Assembly: GCA_030549495.1 (NCBI GenBank)
Contig: JAUIRK010000593.1
Span: forward strand, 124,001-188,000
Direction: 5' to 3'
Length of the DNA: 64,000 nucleotides
DNA from: Nectonema munidae
Lineage: Eukaryota > Nematomorpha > Nectonematoida > Nectonematidae
Position 1 is the first letter of the stretch. Each line of letters begins with the position of its first letter. Position numbers and translations under genes: made by a program. The notes beneath the pieces were generated by a model. The model was not told where the DNA came from, searched no databases, and saw only the letters and a list, made by a program, of their open reading frames with translations. Shown in pieces: positions 43,971 through 57,179 of this stretch.

Positions 43971-46900
43971 GTAAACGTTTTACCATGTGTTTTTTTAGGT
44001 TTTTTTCTTTAAACAACATACACAATAATTAATATTTACAAGTGTTTTATAAAATAGCCTTTTCTTAGATAGGTCATAAAGCCAAGGATCTATACTATAC
44101 TTATACTCAAACCCATTCACTTATGGTCAAGGGCATCCAAAATAGTTAACCTACTTACTTTGTGGGGAAACCGTTTAGCAGAAGCTTAGATCTGACTCAA
44201 TTACATGTATTATATATTATAAATATATATATTATTTCTAGCCATATGTAGAAGCCAGCAGTACCTTATGGTGGATTTTGCTGGTTGGCTGAAATTACAC
44301 TGGTTTATCGCTGCTGCTGCGAAAGTGTAACAAAATTCTACACTTTTCCCTGAGAGTACTTGCTTTTATGGAAATACTTTCTCAGTTTAAACAAAGCTTT
44401 GTTTTGAACTGATAGATTATACTCATATAGAGATAGTATAATCTAGGGGCTAACAACAACAACAACATCTATACTTAGGGCGAGGTGGCTAACGGTTTCT
44501 TTAAATCATATAGGCCGACAACGAGCTAGAGTCCACCGGGCTCTGCCTTCCCCAAATCCGCCCTGTTTAGCAGTTGCTTTTTAAGAAAAGCCTAGCCTTC
44601 CATCAATATGCAAAATTATCCAAATTATGCTATAAAGAGAATGCATAGGCAACTGGTTAAAGAAGAAGTTCAGAAGACGATTTGAATCGAGGAACGCGTT
44701 GAAATCGATAAACTTGGGGACTTTCAAGACACTTTGGTCTTCTTCGGTACTCCATCAACTCACCTTCAATCTCCTCTAAAAAGAAAAGATGGACCAAAAA
44801 TAGTAAACATCACTACAGACATCATTGCACGATGGCTAACTCACGAGGAAAATTAGTAAAAAGAATTTTATTTTACACTTTGGCGCAATAAATTATTAAA
44901 AAACCAATTTTTTATAAATATTTTAAAACTACAGCTCAGGCACTATTTAAAATCTAATAGATTGTGCAGCAAATTTACTAAAAGTAATCACTAATTTATA
45001 GGTTTTCCGACTATTTTGACGTTCAAATTCGGAAATGAAACTAAATAAATTGCAAAAATTTATTTGGAAAGTTATGAAACATACTTATTGATTATCCATA
45101 ATACTTTGGGGAGGCGGATTTAGAGGGAACGGCTGAGAAAAGTTGTGCCGCACTATTTCCCAAAGAAGCAACATGTGCAAGTTACTTACGACTTAAGTCT
45201 GGCATTTTGTAAATCTTGTGATGTGACCGAAGTACATTTGATGGATTCTCTTGTACAACTGGGTCTTTTTTCAAGTTTTCATGTAAAAGAAGTCGGTTTT
45301 TAGAACCTACACTTAATGATAACGGAGTGTAAAAATTAGTAAAGAAAAATTTAATGTTTTTTGGGCTACTGGTTAGAAAAATATAATACACTGAAAGATT
45401 TTGATGATTTATGCAAACTTTTGTTAAGTTGTCTAGAAGCTATTGCTGTCAAAGAAAAAGGTCTGTTGAAATATGCTGGCAACTACGGCTATTTCCATCG
45501 CTTAGCAGCTTTTATATTTTCTACAAGATCAATGTGAATAGATGTTTCCTATTCTTTTCAAAGTAAAATTCATGTGCTTCTTCATTTAATTTATTTTCAA
45601 GATATGAATTCACTTTTGTTACTTCCCTTCCCTTTAAATAACATCTTTTTATTGAACTAAAAAGTATTTTCTTTACAAAGTCGATTTTCTCTCTTCAAAG
45701 TCGATTTTCTTTTTTTCAATGTTTAATACCTTTTTACAACGAAGATTTAGTGTGTCTTATTTTACTTTACCTTCTTTATTAACTATTTAACTAAAAAATA
45801 TTCACTTTTTGAATATTGTTGATAGGCGGACGTTTGAGTGCATACCTTTCATTGATTTTTATATGCCGGCAAAGCTAAAATTTGTCCAGCTAGGCATAGC
45901 CATGATGCGAAAAATCTTTCACCAGCCAGGTGCAGAAAATTAAAACTCCAACTTTAACCAAAATAAGTCTAGTATATTTGCTATTTAATTTTTTCAAATT
46001 TATACTATATAAACATTTTTTTTAAATATTTTACAGAAATGATATAAGATAATAAAGATTTTCTGGTCCTATATGAGAGCTAACAATTGATGAATTTTTG
46101 TTTTATGAAATATGATTAATAATTACATTCTATGTAATATTAAGAAGTGTCCAATCATACTCTCCTTCGATATTGCATTAAAAACCTCGAAAAAAACTAC
46201 ACTCAGTTTTTCTTCAAATACTCAAGTTTGAATTTTTCAAGTTTTCACTAACCTAGCATAGAAATAAAGAGAATTTGTAGGAGAATGAGTAATAATTTTT
46301 CCACTTCAAGGGTTGTAAATTTTATGTTCGTAATATTGAAACCAATTATAAAAAATTAAAAAAAAAACCTCCATTATCTGAGATTTGTACCAACACATAT
46401 GGTAGAGCAAGGGGAAAACAGAAAACAATTGGTTCACTTCATGTCAAGGTTGACGACTTCACAAAACTCATCACTAGTTGCATCTTGCACAGCCTATATT
46501 CAATTCCAACTCTTATATTTATTGGCTTCTTGTAGGAATGATGATTCGCGGATTCAAATGAGAGCACCAAGACATAAGCAAAAGCTCATTGCCGCCGATT
46601 CACTTTTCGTCTTATTTTCTCCTCTATGTCGCCTGATATGTTATCTCACTTTTGAAAGAACACTCGTTGGTATTAGAAGCGAAATCACCTTCCAGACATA
46701 ACTAGATTCTGCTTCTTATTTCAATTTTTCTTCAGAATTAGGTTTGCTACTCGCATATTTTTTACAGATTTATCCGCAAAGATCATTAAATTTGGAGGAT
46801 AATTTTGGTCAAAATTTTTCCTCAAACACTTTTTGTTAAATTATGTTTTTCTTTACAATTGAGTAATTTCCTTAGAATGCAACCATCATATTTTATTTCA

Positions 46901-49796
46901 TATCCCTATTTATAAAGCTTGAATAATTTTTACGCTAAATCTTCTACTTTTTAGTTTAGGATAGAATGCACATTTTCTGAAATGCTGTTATAAAGGAAAT
47001 AAAACTACATAAAAATTTAACGATGTTTTGAAAGATCAATAAAAATGCAGCAATGCTATTATAAGGAAATATTAGGTGCAAAGCCATTCAGAGGCCCTTT
47101 CATTTCTGATGCAAAAGTGTTGCGTAGTCTTTCTCTTCTATTTTGGCGCCAGCCATGATATGACCTTTGCGTTTTCAGTCTACCCCAACTGTGTTCTGTT
47201 ACTTTTTTTTCACTTTCATACATCCAAGTGAATAATGTGATAAAATGACTTTTATTTAGAAGCAGAAACACCTGTTTTCATATTTATTATGATTTTGGGT
47301 ACAACACCTTTCGTTCATTCATCTTCAGGAGGCAATTTTTAGTGGAAGCTTTGGTCGCGGTTATTTCATTCGGTTGATAGCTGACCGGTAAAATGCACAC
47401 TAGAGTAAAACATCTGCCAATACACATGTGGTTGATGTTGTCGAAGGCTTTAGTTATCCAATGAATCGCCCCAGGACAGATCTCATAGCAAAGTTATGTA
47501 GCTCAGATCTTGTTTAGAAGTGAGATGATCGTGAAGTTTTTATTTCAACCTGGTTGTTTGTCATTTGAGCATGCAATTAACCTTATCATAACTTGCTTAA
47601 TCACATCAAATCATGTCGTGTTTTAAAACATCGATTTGGGTGTCGATGAAAAATGTTATGGCTATAGTTATATAGGCTACACTTACATCATTTATCAAAA
47701 CACATCATTGGAAAGTGGCCTATTCACGGCTTAAACTTTAAAGTGTAGCCGGTTGTGTAAGAAAATTTACATGATTTTTAAAATTCAGAGGCCGGGACTT
47801 TTTGAAACCTCTTCTTTGTAGGAGAAATCAACTTGTCAAATTTTGTATCACAAGTTTTCCTTGAGACAGTAACCATTAAAAACAAGCAATCGAAAATTAA
47901 GAAACCTTCATTACTCAAATTTTGATTTTCAAAAGAAATTTTAATACAAGAAAAGAAACTTTTTACTTTTCGAATTTAGAATGCCTAATTCCACACTAAA
48001 ACTGTATAGTATAAAACTCTAGTAGAAGTTATTTTACGATTTTCTCTAATAAACTTGGGTCACATAAATCCTAGTTCTATTTTTGGATTGCAGAAAAAAT
48101 TTATCAGATCTATTTTGATTTGAAGTTTATGGATCACAAAAATCTTGGATTTCAAAAAATGCGCTCTCTACCTATCAAAGTTGTGCTCAATTGTTTTAGC
48201 TGTGCCCAATTGTTTGCATACTCTTACAAATTTCTATCTGAATTTTCTTTCTATGCATCCAAATTCTTCTATAAAGCGAAGGTATATAGATTCGGAAGAA
48301 AATGTAAGCAGTCCTTAAAATATAAAATGTCGAATTGCTGGAATAAATACGCCAGTAATTCAATTTAATTTATTGAATTATGCCAATGGTATTATAGTAA
48401 AGGCTTTGAAAGAGCTATTGATAAAAATTGCACATCTTGTACCCATCTACATTGTAATGTATGTCTTTTCTATACTGTAGTTGGCAGGTAATTTGATGTT
48501 ATCTACTTTTATTTATCATGTTTATGACTTCTTTGAATTTTTTTTATCTGTATGAGTGTTTTATTTAAAACTTGGCTTATTTTAAACGTAATCACTTGGA
48601 ATTTTATATTATTTAAATACATAAACACAATTATTTTACTTAAACTTTTCAAAATATATTCATGTTTAGATTTTATAAAATATAATATATCTAAATTTTA
48701 ACACTTATACAAAATTTTCTTTTGTTTTCTAAAATATCATTAGTCAAAGAATGTAGTTTTGACTCAAAGCGACTTTAATTAGTCTTTCTTCACTCCTGCA
48801 ATCCAAAACAACTCTTTAGTTGAAAAAAAATTGGGAAGGCGATACAGAAATGGTTGCCCGTGCTCTAAACAATTCTCAGTTTTGGAAAAAAGACAAATTG
48901 TTGCAAGGAGTGATCTAAAACTCACATCTACCTCCGACTGTAACTTTCAAACTTCTTTAGAAATAATCTTTGCGAGTGTTACCTTTTTGCTTTGACCGCG
49001 ACTCTGACATCTATTTATAATTTTTCGCCAACGACTCCAGTGGATGCGACTCTACTAACTGCCACCCCACAACCCTGCATGATTGAAACTGTTCAATTTT
49101 AAAATAGTTATATAAAATACTTGGTATAAAGAAGAGAATTGACCTTCATCTTATTGTTAATTACTCTGAAATTAAAATCCATTAACTACACTTTACAGTT
49201 TTTCTATTTTCACAAAATTGTATTCACGCATAAAAATGTAAGCTTACTTTGTGGTAACAATAAAATATGAGAGAAAAAATATATAAAGAAGTTTAGAGCG
49301 CTATAACCGAACAAAGAGTACATTTCTTTGACAAATTTGATTTGTTATTGACAACTGGATGGACAACACTCTTTCTTTGTAACAGAGTTAGCACAGATGA
49401 ACTCTATTTTTCTTTTCTTGTCAAATATTACTTTATGAGTAAATCAACTTTGCTGTGGCAGAATATGGCTCTCTGCCCTCTGGACCAAATTAGGTTAAAA
49501 TATCGCAACACAAAACTGAAGAAATTTTCTTATAATAGAAATTATTATTTGTGTGCTTAATGTTTTATGTGAAAATCATTTTGAGTTTTAGGTTTGAACG
49601 TTTCGCTTTGTTTAATAAGTAAGTCATTAGTAGGTATTTTCATAAATCCCTCATTATAATAACACACTTGCGCGTTTAGCAAGCTTATCATCACTCACGA
49701 AGGACTGCTCATCGCCACCACACCTACGCGCACATCCAATCAATACTCTGATGAAATTTAAAAGTACTTCTCTACATTTACTTTAGTCAATTAAAC
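43971..49796. other. Long intergenic stretch without a supported gene
   Basis: Mostly AT-rich. Weak hints only: a hAT-like end at about 45110 (GAGGCGGATTTAGAGG), a possible reverse-transcriptase scrap on the - strand near 47400-47470 (ITKAFDNINH), and a 100-codon + frame at 46399-46701 that looks somewhat protein-like but matches nothing I know. Confidence 0.3.
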
Positions 49797-50048
49797 TTGA
49801 AATGCTTTGTTCTTCTCTGCCTGTGGCGCATGAATGACTTTTCATCCTTCCGTCGCGTGGCACAATGTACTTTATTTTCGGCGCTTATCATTGCGCAATT
49901 TTTTCTCGTTGTTTCTGTGGATGAAGTTACTGAGAAGTTATTTCATACTTTGTTCTCTGACTACGAAAAAATCATACGCCCCGTTGAAAATCATGACGAA
50001 CTGGTGAAAGTTGGTTTTGGATTGAAGCTAGCCAAGATATTGGATGTT
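49797..50048 (+). CDS. Nicotinic acetylcholine receptor subunit, first coding exon (partial gene)
   Basis: The first 40 or so residues hold a signal peptide (hydrophobic CTLFSALIIAQFFLVVS). The mature N-terminus follows: EKLFHTLFSDYEKIIRPVEN and VKVGFGLKLAKILDV. The pattern L-F-x-x-Y-x-x-x-I-R-P-V-x-N, then V-x-x-G-L-x-L-x-x-I-L/I-D-V, is diagnostic of the nAChR extracellular domain (Cys-loop ligand-gated cation channel of the plasma membrane). In many nAChR genes the first exon ends at this same D-V, and here a perfect GTAAGT donor follows at phase 0. Initiation could be at 49797 or at the in-frame ATG at 49830; the second gives a more typical signal peptide. Alpha or non-alpha type cannot be told without the later Cys-Cys exon. 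Downstream exons are not seen, so intron 1 probably exceeds 14 kb. Confidence 0.85.
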
Positions 50049-52005
50049 GTAAGTCTTGTTTTCATATTCTTGAATACTAGGAAAAGGCACAAGAGTAATT
50101 TATGCCCTCGCCATAACAGATCTCAAGTTATTGGTCATAGTAACGAATGTTATCAAACATCTTATATGCATGTTTATGAATTATAAAAATTTTCTTGATG
50201 TAATTGTGAGCAATAAGGAGGCAGCATAAAGAAAATCTAACGATCAAAGATTTCAAAGTTGAATTGAGGGAAAAATGCACGTGCCTTCGTTTAGGAAATA
50301 GTGATGCATATGATGGTGAGTAATTTTTTACCCACCTTGAATGGCCGTATTTAACCTCTAGAGGCCATTTTAATCTATTTCGTTTATTTATTTTCAGATC
50401 CATGACAATTAAATAAAGTTTATTACTTCATTAAAATAATAATTAATGAGCTACATATGTTTGAATAAAAACTTGAGATTTTTTGAAAAAAAAAATTTTT
50501 TTAACGCCATCTACAAATAATGTAAGCATTACTTAACGCCATCTAGAAACATTTTCTCATTTTCTTTTACACCAAATCATTGAGATAATAATTGGGGAAT
50601 CCAAATTCCATAAATGAAATATAATCCGAATATCACTGGGGAATTTAGAAATATAGAATGTCTTATCGAATAAATTTCTAGAAGGACACTGGAACCTGGA
50701 TTTGCGAACTTAATTTCTTCGATAAAACCGCTTGTTACCGGAAATATTCTTAAACCGAGAACGTTTTATTATTGTAAGTAAGTTATCAGTAGTAAATTGC
50801 AAATATGGATTATAAACTCGCTATAAAATACATTAATTTTAACGAGATATAAAAGAAAAAGAAAGAAATGCTGTATAAAGATGTACAAAAGGAACAATTT
50901 TCGAGTGTGTGATCGGAGGAACAATTCGTGGGCTGAGTCAAAATTTATTGACAAAAGTTCTTCGTAACGGAAGTGTTCGCAAAACAGTAAAATACGCTAA
51001 TAACTTTTACTTGCTATTCAAAAATTTTCGGCGGGAGTATCATTTACTTAAATTGCATATACGAAAGTAGATTTGTATTTCTTTTGACGATAAAATCTAA
51101 ATAAGAATTTGCTTATACGATGGCCTTTTCTTTTTGTGCTTTATAAAGTTTCCGTTCGTAATATTCAAAATTTATAAGAAAAATTTTTCGAAAGTCTGGC
51201 TGCGCAGAAATATAAGTAAAACTTTTAATAAGGTTTGAAATAGTTAATCACAAATAGTTTTTTAAAAAGATCAAGGTTTTTGAATTGATGTTTTAAAATG
51301 AACAAAAATGTTAATGGTCTTTACTCGTTTTAATATTTTTCTTTTTTAAATTGGGTTAGTTTCAGCTAGAATTGAAAATCGCTAGCCCATAAGAGCATTT
51401 TAATTTTATATATGCTTGAATTTGAAGATCAAAGTATTCAATTGGATAACCTTCACAGTAGTAAGAGTCCTCCTTTTTTGAAATCGGTTATTCGTAGGAA
51501 TTATATGGAATTCAAAATGAGATTTATTCGTTTCCATGATCTATATATGGCACACAATCGGCCTAAGATATAGCAGTAATCAGTACGCTTCTAATAAAAG
51601 CTCGTTTCTTTGATATATTGCAGAAATTTGTTTTGCTTTTTAGTCATAGGACCTCTTCTGATATGTCACTTTTGTGTGACATTTAATATGATTAATGTAA
51701 ACCAGTTGAGTAAACGTTTTGATATCTTTAGACAAAGAAAGTAGTTTATTAAAGCATACAATTTATTCTCGATATTCTATGCCTTGTTACCTGAAATATA
51801 TAAAGCTAAATTGCCTAAAATTCTTTCTAAGGTGTAAAAAACGTTGTCGTGTTTATCAATTCAAACATAACATGCTTATTTGAGCAAAACATAAGTCAAA
51901 GTCTGTAACATTTGCATTTTAAAACTATTAAGTAATAAAATAAAATCTAGACTGCTAAAATATATCAAGCTTGTTCTAGAAATCATTGACTGTGATTAAC
52001 TACTT
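50049..52005. other. Start of nAChR intron 1, no element recognised
   Basis: AT-rich. No next receptor exon (the short N-E-K-N-Q block) could be seen, and no transposon end is supported. Confidence 0.35.
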
Positions 52006-54340
52006 CTTCCACCAAAAAAATCCAATAATCAAAGGCTCTGTGTGTTGAGTCTTTCTGAGAATTCTAAAACATCTTCTTTTATAATCATATGATTCTTTAT
52101 AATGTTGAAGATGGTGATCATTTCATTTCTTTTTATTCAATAATAAAGTAAAGATAAGTTTAATAATCTCATTCTCTTTGAGTATGGAATATTTCTCATA
52201 TCATGCAAACTTTTAGTAAAATTCTTTTGAACTTTTTCCATTTTGTTCACATTACTTACAACATAACTGCTATAAATCACGTTTCCATATTCAAGAATTG
52301 GAATCCTTACAAAAGACTTGAGAAGATAGACAGCGATATCAAAATAGGATAATACAAACGTGTTTTTCAACATATGTATCTTAGAGCAGCGTTTTTCAAA
52401 CTTTTTTTACTGGACCCATAGCAAGAAGCACAGTTTGCGTCCCGACCCAAAATACCTAGTTGTAAAAAGACAAACTCTGATCACTAGATTCATTTATTCA
52501 GCACCGATAATTTATATAGGTATTTTTTATGATTTGCACACAGCTTTATTTATTTGTATGAATAAAATATTAATACTTTATTTTCTTCACTTTGCTCTCT
52601 CTTGATGTCCTTTCTTTTTTGTCATGACCTATTTTATTTTTCACGCGACCCAATGAAGGGTCGGGACCCACAGTTTGAAAAACGCTGTCGTAGAGTATCA
52701 TTTTTTCACAACAGTTAAACATGTATATCTGAAAAGATACTACATCCAAAATATTGAATATTTTTATGTCATCTGCAAAAACCTTCACGTAAGAAGTTAA
52801 ATCATTTGTAACGTCGTTGTTAAAAATCGTTAAAAACAAAGGCCCTAATATAGAACATATGGTATTCCACTATCAAGTACAGCATTACTTGATGTACGCT
52901 CATTTAAACGCAATAAACGTTTTCTATTTAAAATGTAGTCTTTTAGCCAAGATAGAAGGTTTCCAACAATTCCAAAAGATTCTAGTTTTAGGATAATGAG
53001 GAACCCTATTAAAGGCTTTTTGGAAGTCTAAGTAGAGTAGATTATAATGGTTCTATTTTTATTCAATGATAGAGTTACTTCATTGGAAAATTCGATTAAG
53101 TTAGAGACTGTCCATTTTTTTTGAAGGAAATCATGTGATGGGTTGATATGAGTTTGTTATTTACAAGATGATTAAGAACTTTATGTTTGATATATTGATT
53201 CAAAAAATTTTAACACTGCAGAGTTCACGGAATTAGGTCTATAGCTTGATAGCAACTTCCTGTTTCCTTTTTTATAAACTGGAGTTATACAGCTCAATTT
53301 CCAATCATCAAGAAGTTTACATTTTTTTCAATGATTAACAAAATTGTTAAAGGTTTTTCGTGAACGTTTGCCAATTTTTTAAGAAATAAAGGAGAGATAT
53401 AATTGAGTCCAATAGATTTAGATGTGTCTAACTTAACAAATAAGCACAACTTAACAAACAAGCTTCTCGATAACCTAATCGTCTGTAATGACTATAGCTT
53501 CCTTAATCTTTTCAAAGATTTAGTTTGTATATTACTTTCTTCTTTATAAATCGAAGCAAAATATTGATCAAGGCTTCAGGTAGAAACCCTTTTCAATAAT
53601 ATTTCCATCTTCTCTGATATTATTGTTTGAAAATCTAGTGATCTTTTCCTTTTTTATTGATATAATCCCAGGTACTTTGGGGATTAGTTTATCCAATTCA
53701 TATTTTATTATGAGCTGTAGGTGGATTATATTATCTGATTAGATACTTTCTTATTCTCTTCTTGATATATTTTTTCCCAAACTTTTTGAATAGAGAAAAT
53801 ATTTTTCGCTTTCTTCTTAATAATTCAATGGATTTTTGGCTCATATATGTTTTGGCACGAGTCTTAGAATAAGATAAAGAACATACATATTTGTTCACTC
53901 TTTGATAACTTCATTCAATTTAAAGTAATAATTCTCCAAATTTGCACTCACAAGTTCCTCCGAATTTATGTCTTGTAGATTTTTTTCTATGGATGAATAA
54001 TTGGTCGCATTGTACTTCAGAACTTTCTGCTTCTTAATATTTTTAATATGTATGCTGAAACATATGCAGTAGTGATCATTCTTGTACAATTTGGGTAATA
54101 CTCTCAGATCATGAATAAGATGTTCTTTGTTTGTGATCATTAAGTCGAGTAAGCTTTCTTTACCAATTGAAGAAATCCTTGTCTTACTTTCAATAAGCTG
54201 CTTCAAAAAGTTTTCATGTATGAAGTGTAAAAAAATTGTTCACAGATATCACCTCCTGTCGTACCTACGCTCCAATCAATATTTGGGCAATTAAAATGCC
54301 CCATCACTATGAAAAAGTACCTTGAAGAGTCTTTTTTTTA
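52006..54340 (-). mobile_element. CR1/L2-like LINE, broken and 5'-truncated
   Basis: On the - strand, in order: end of the endonuclease (MGHFNCPNIDWSVGTTGGD near 54270, then SLLDLMITNKEHLIHDLRV and NDHYCICFSI), degraded fingers/palm, and VKVFADDIKIFN (the A-D-D catalytic block, about 52780). The thumb follows (RIPILEYGNVIYSSYVVSNV, then MRLLNLSLLYY near 52140). Stops, frame changes and deletions are frequent. A hAT MITE is inserted between the palm and thumb. Confidence 0.75.
52387..52687. mobile_element. hAT MITE inserted in the LINE
   Basis: The ends CAGCGTTTTTCAAACT and, in reverse, CAGCGTTTTTCAAACTG are identical over 16 bases. They are flanked by TCTTAGAG and TCGTAGAG (7 of 8). The 301-bp interior is non-coding. 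Near-identical ends suggest it is clearly younger than the LINE. Confidence 0.85.
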
Positions 54341-54469
54341 TCTTTACCCCTATTAGTGCCACTAAAAAATTAATTGTACAAAATTGGCTGAATTATATCC
54401 TTTCAAATTTCGTGGCTTTTCCTAAAATCGCTCGCTGCATCTTTTGATACCAGTTTCATGGTAGATGAC

Positions 54470-55130
54470 CCTTTCATATCAAAAACTGTCAATCAAAATT
54501 AAAATTTTGACATTATCTGTAATTAACCTTATGACTTACGTTCTATATTAGATACTATCTTGAAAATTTATAATTATATACAGTTTTGAACGCATAACAC
54601 TTTTATATTTTATTTTCTCAATAATCATCGCTACTTTTTAGAAAATGTCTATCAAAATTTTGATTGATTAGAAATATATCTAATAAAATATTCCTTGAAA
54701 TTTTACATAAAATATATGTTTTATACTAATTCGGCCATGTTGATTCCATTTCTGAAATCAGTTTTTGCATTTAGAGGTTTTAAAATGTTTGAAAGTGTCA
54801 ATCAAATGGTCGATTTACGTCTAATGTCTACAGAAATATTTTTGAAATTTAAATAAAATATCTGATACCAAATGGAAGATGCTGGTTTCATTTTTGAACT
54901 CAGCTTTGACATTTATGGTTTTAAAATATCTGAAAGCTTCAATCAGATTTGCGGTTTACTTCTAGATAGTGTCTTCAAAAATATTTTCAAAAAAATAAAA
55001 TATCTATTTTTATATCAAATCGACTATGCTTATTTTATTTGTACTCCATTTGGGCTAATACGGTTAAAAAATATCTGGAAGTGGCAATTGAATTAGTAAT
55101 GTCTGAAAATCAGTTCTGTAAAATTTTTTA
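54470..55130 (+). repeat. Type A dispersed repeat: tandem units of about 143 bp
   Basis: Three tandem units, marked by the blocks near 54742, 54884 and 55029. Each has a T-rich TTTCATTT(C/T)TGAA block and TATCTGAAAG(T/C) followed by TCAATCA. The upstream part aligns with 18985-19110. The 74-codon frame at 54872 is just the repeat read through and is not a gene. Confidence 0.65.
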
Positions 55131-55479
55131 AAAAATTGTTATATATTTGTTATATAGTAAAAATATTATTTTTTTGTGTATATTTTGACATATAATACTT
55201 TCTACAATCATCTTGAGTATGAAATATTTATTAAAAAAATAAAACGTATTATAAAATCTTTTGAAAATTAGTATGAGAGAAGGAACCAAGTTGAAAACTA
55301 ATTGAAAAGAGAACATGTGATCAAAACAAATAATTAAAAAAATATGTATCTTGACTAAATGGAAGATCTACCATGTTCTAATGAACTAGGAAATGGTCTA
55401 ATTATATAATAGATGCTTCAAAAAGTTTTTGACTGTGAAAAAGAAGTTCCTCTTTTACAAATGAAAAATATTTAAATCT

Positions 55480-56290
55480 ATTGCTTATCATATAGGATTA
55501 CAATTAACATTTAGCTAAGATGGGTAGGAAATCTGAAAATTTAGAATAGGTCAGAGTTATCAAAAATGGCACAAATGCAAATATGTGAGAATTTAGTCAC
55601 TATCAAGATATTTTTAATTTAAATTGAATTTGTCCATCTTTTCCTTTTGCGTCAAAGAGATAATTTTTTAGATGAAGAACGTGGACAACTTCTTGTAATT
55701 GTACAATGAACATCACGAATGATTCATCAGAAAAAAACCTTTGAACTGGGATTAGTTGACAAATATTCAGGCCTGATAATAAGATACACGATACTGATAA
55801 AAAAGCCTAAGATCATCAAGATGATTCCTTAATAAGAATGCTTTTAGAGAGGAAAAATCTGTTTAAAATAAATCCTTAAAATAGTTTTTTCAAACACACA
55901 TTGAAGAATATAACTTTCTAATGAAAAAAGAGCTACCAAGAAAGGATGATCATAGAATTAGCAAAATTACATACTGTAAATTATAATATGACGTAGAGAC
56001 TACGAGCCGATAACAAATTTGTAGCCAAAAAGATAGAGGTCCTATCGAGTTACATAAGTTACTGTAGAATGAAATATTTTGAGTGAATTAAACACCTAAA
56101 GTTGGTTTATTAAATAAATTAAGAAAATAATTACCAGATAAATACTGCAAGTAGAATTTATTTTGAAGTTTATATATTTGACATTGATTTACAGGTTTAA
56201 TCAATTTTTTTGACAGGTTTTATTGATTTCACAAAAAAACAACATCTCCATTAAATTCTACATACTTGAAATGGGTTATATGTATAAAAA
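55480..56290 (+). repeat. Interspersed repeat, copy 2 (partner at 28.1-28.9 kb)
   Basis: Aligns by eye over about 800 bases with 28090-28740, same order and strand, followed by one type B unit near 56213. It leads directly into hAT transposase sequence, which suggests it is an internal or adjacent part of a hAT element. Confidence 0.55.
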
Positions 56291-57175
56291 ACTTGAGAAA
56301 CTCATAGGAACAGCAGAAAAGTTGACAGCATTTAAAGAGAAGTTCAACTTGTGGGAACGAAAAATTTCTGTTGCAAAAACTTCTACATTCCCTTTCCAAC
56401 CTTACTTTGGTTTTGCAGACAATTCATGAAGCTTCCTTTAAAAAAAGTCAAAGAAATTGTAGTGTAGCACCTGGAAAAAATAATGTGCGCATTCCAAAAA
56501 TACATTCCCGGAGATATGTCCATGTATAGCCATATGTCAGAAATCCATTTGATGTGAAAATTAAAGATCTACCTTAGGAAATTTCAGATATCTACCAATT
56601 AGAAGAACAACTAATTGAAATAAAAAACGACAAAGCTCTTGAATATGATTTTAAAACAGAAACTTTGAGTGCTTTCTGGACAAAGATTTATAAAGAAAAA
56701 GAAGTGGTGGGTTTCCAAGCACTTAAGGTCCTTCTTCATTTCCAAAAAACGTATTTGTGTGATACTTGTTTTTCAGCTCTTATGGCTGTTTAAAATAAAT
56801 ATCTAAATCGTTTATCACCGGAGCACGACATGCGATGTTGTCTGTCAACAATAAAACCCCGTTTTGAAGGTTCTAGGAATAAGGCGTCCATTGGAAAAAG
56901 GCGTCCACTTTGCTTTCAATGTTTTGAAGAGCTTTCAAGAAAACTTCAAACGCAACGTTCTCATTAATTGAAACTTCCTTGTCAAATTAAAACATTGTAA
57001 TAAATAACGTTTTTCTTTTGTAAATCAATAAAAAACATTTTGATTTCTTAAATCAAAGTTAAATAATGTTTTTTATTATCCTTCTTATTTTTTTTATTCA
57101 TGTTGAGTCGCTAGTATTTGTGTCGTACGTAAAATGAGTCGTCAAATGAAAAAGGTTAAGAGAAGCTGCTCTAAA
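56270..57175 (+). mobile_element. hAT transposase remnant (ZBED/SCAND3-like)
   Basis: Frames encode LTAFKEKFNLWERKI, EISDIYQLEEQLIEIKND, TLSAFWTKIYKEKEVVGFQA, LHFQKTYLCDTCFSAL and NRLSPEHDMRCCLSTIKPRF. These are the C-terminal blocks of ZBED5/SCAND3-type hAT transposases in the right order, with a few stops. The end near 57172 reads in reverse GCAGCTTCTCTTAACCTTTTT, a decayed hAT terminus. It belongs to the same transposase group as the copy at 21133-23568. Confidence 0.75.
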
Positions 57176-57179
57176 GTAA

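Noticed and set aside
47340-47560. A reverse-transcriptase fragment on the - strand (ITKAFDNINH).
   Set aside because: Only about ten residues resemble motif A; no neighbouring motif was found, so it is not annotated as an element.
54872-55096. A 74-codon + frame in the 54.8-55.1 kb region.
   Set aside because: It reads through the tandem type A repeat units; the repetition, not coding selection, explains the open frame.
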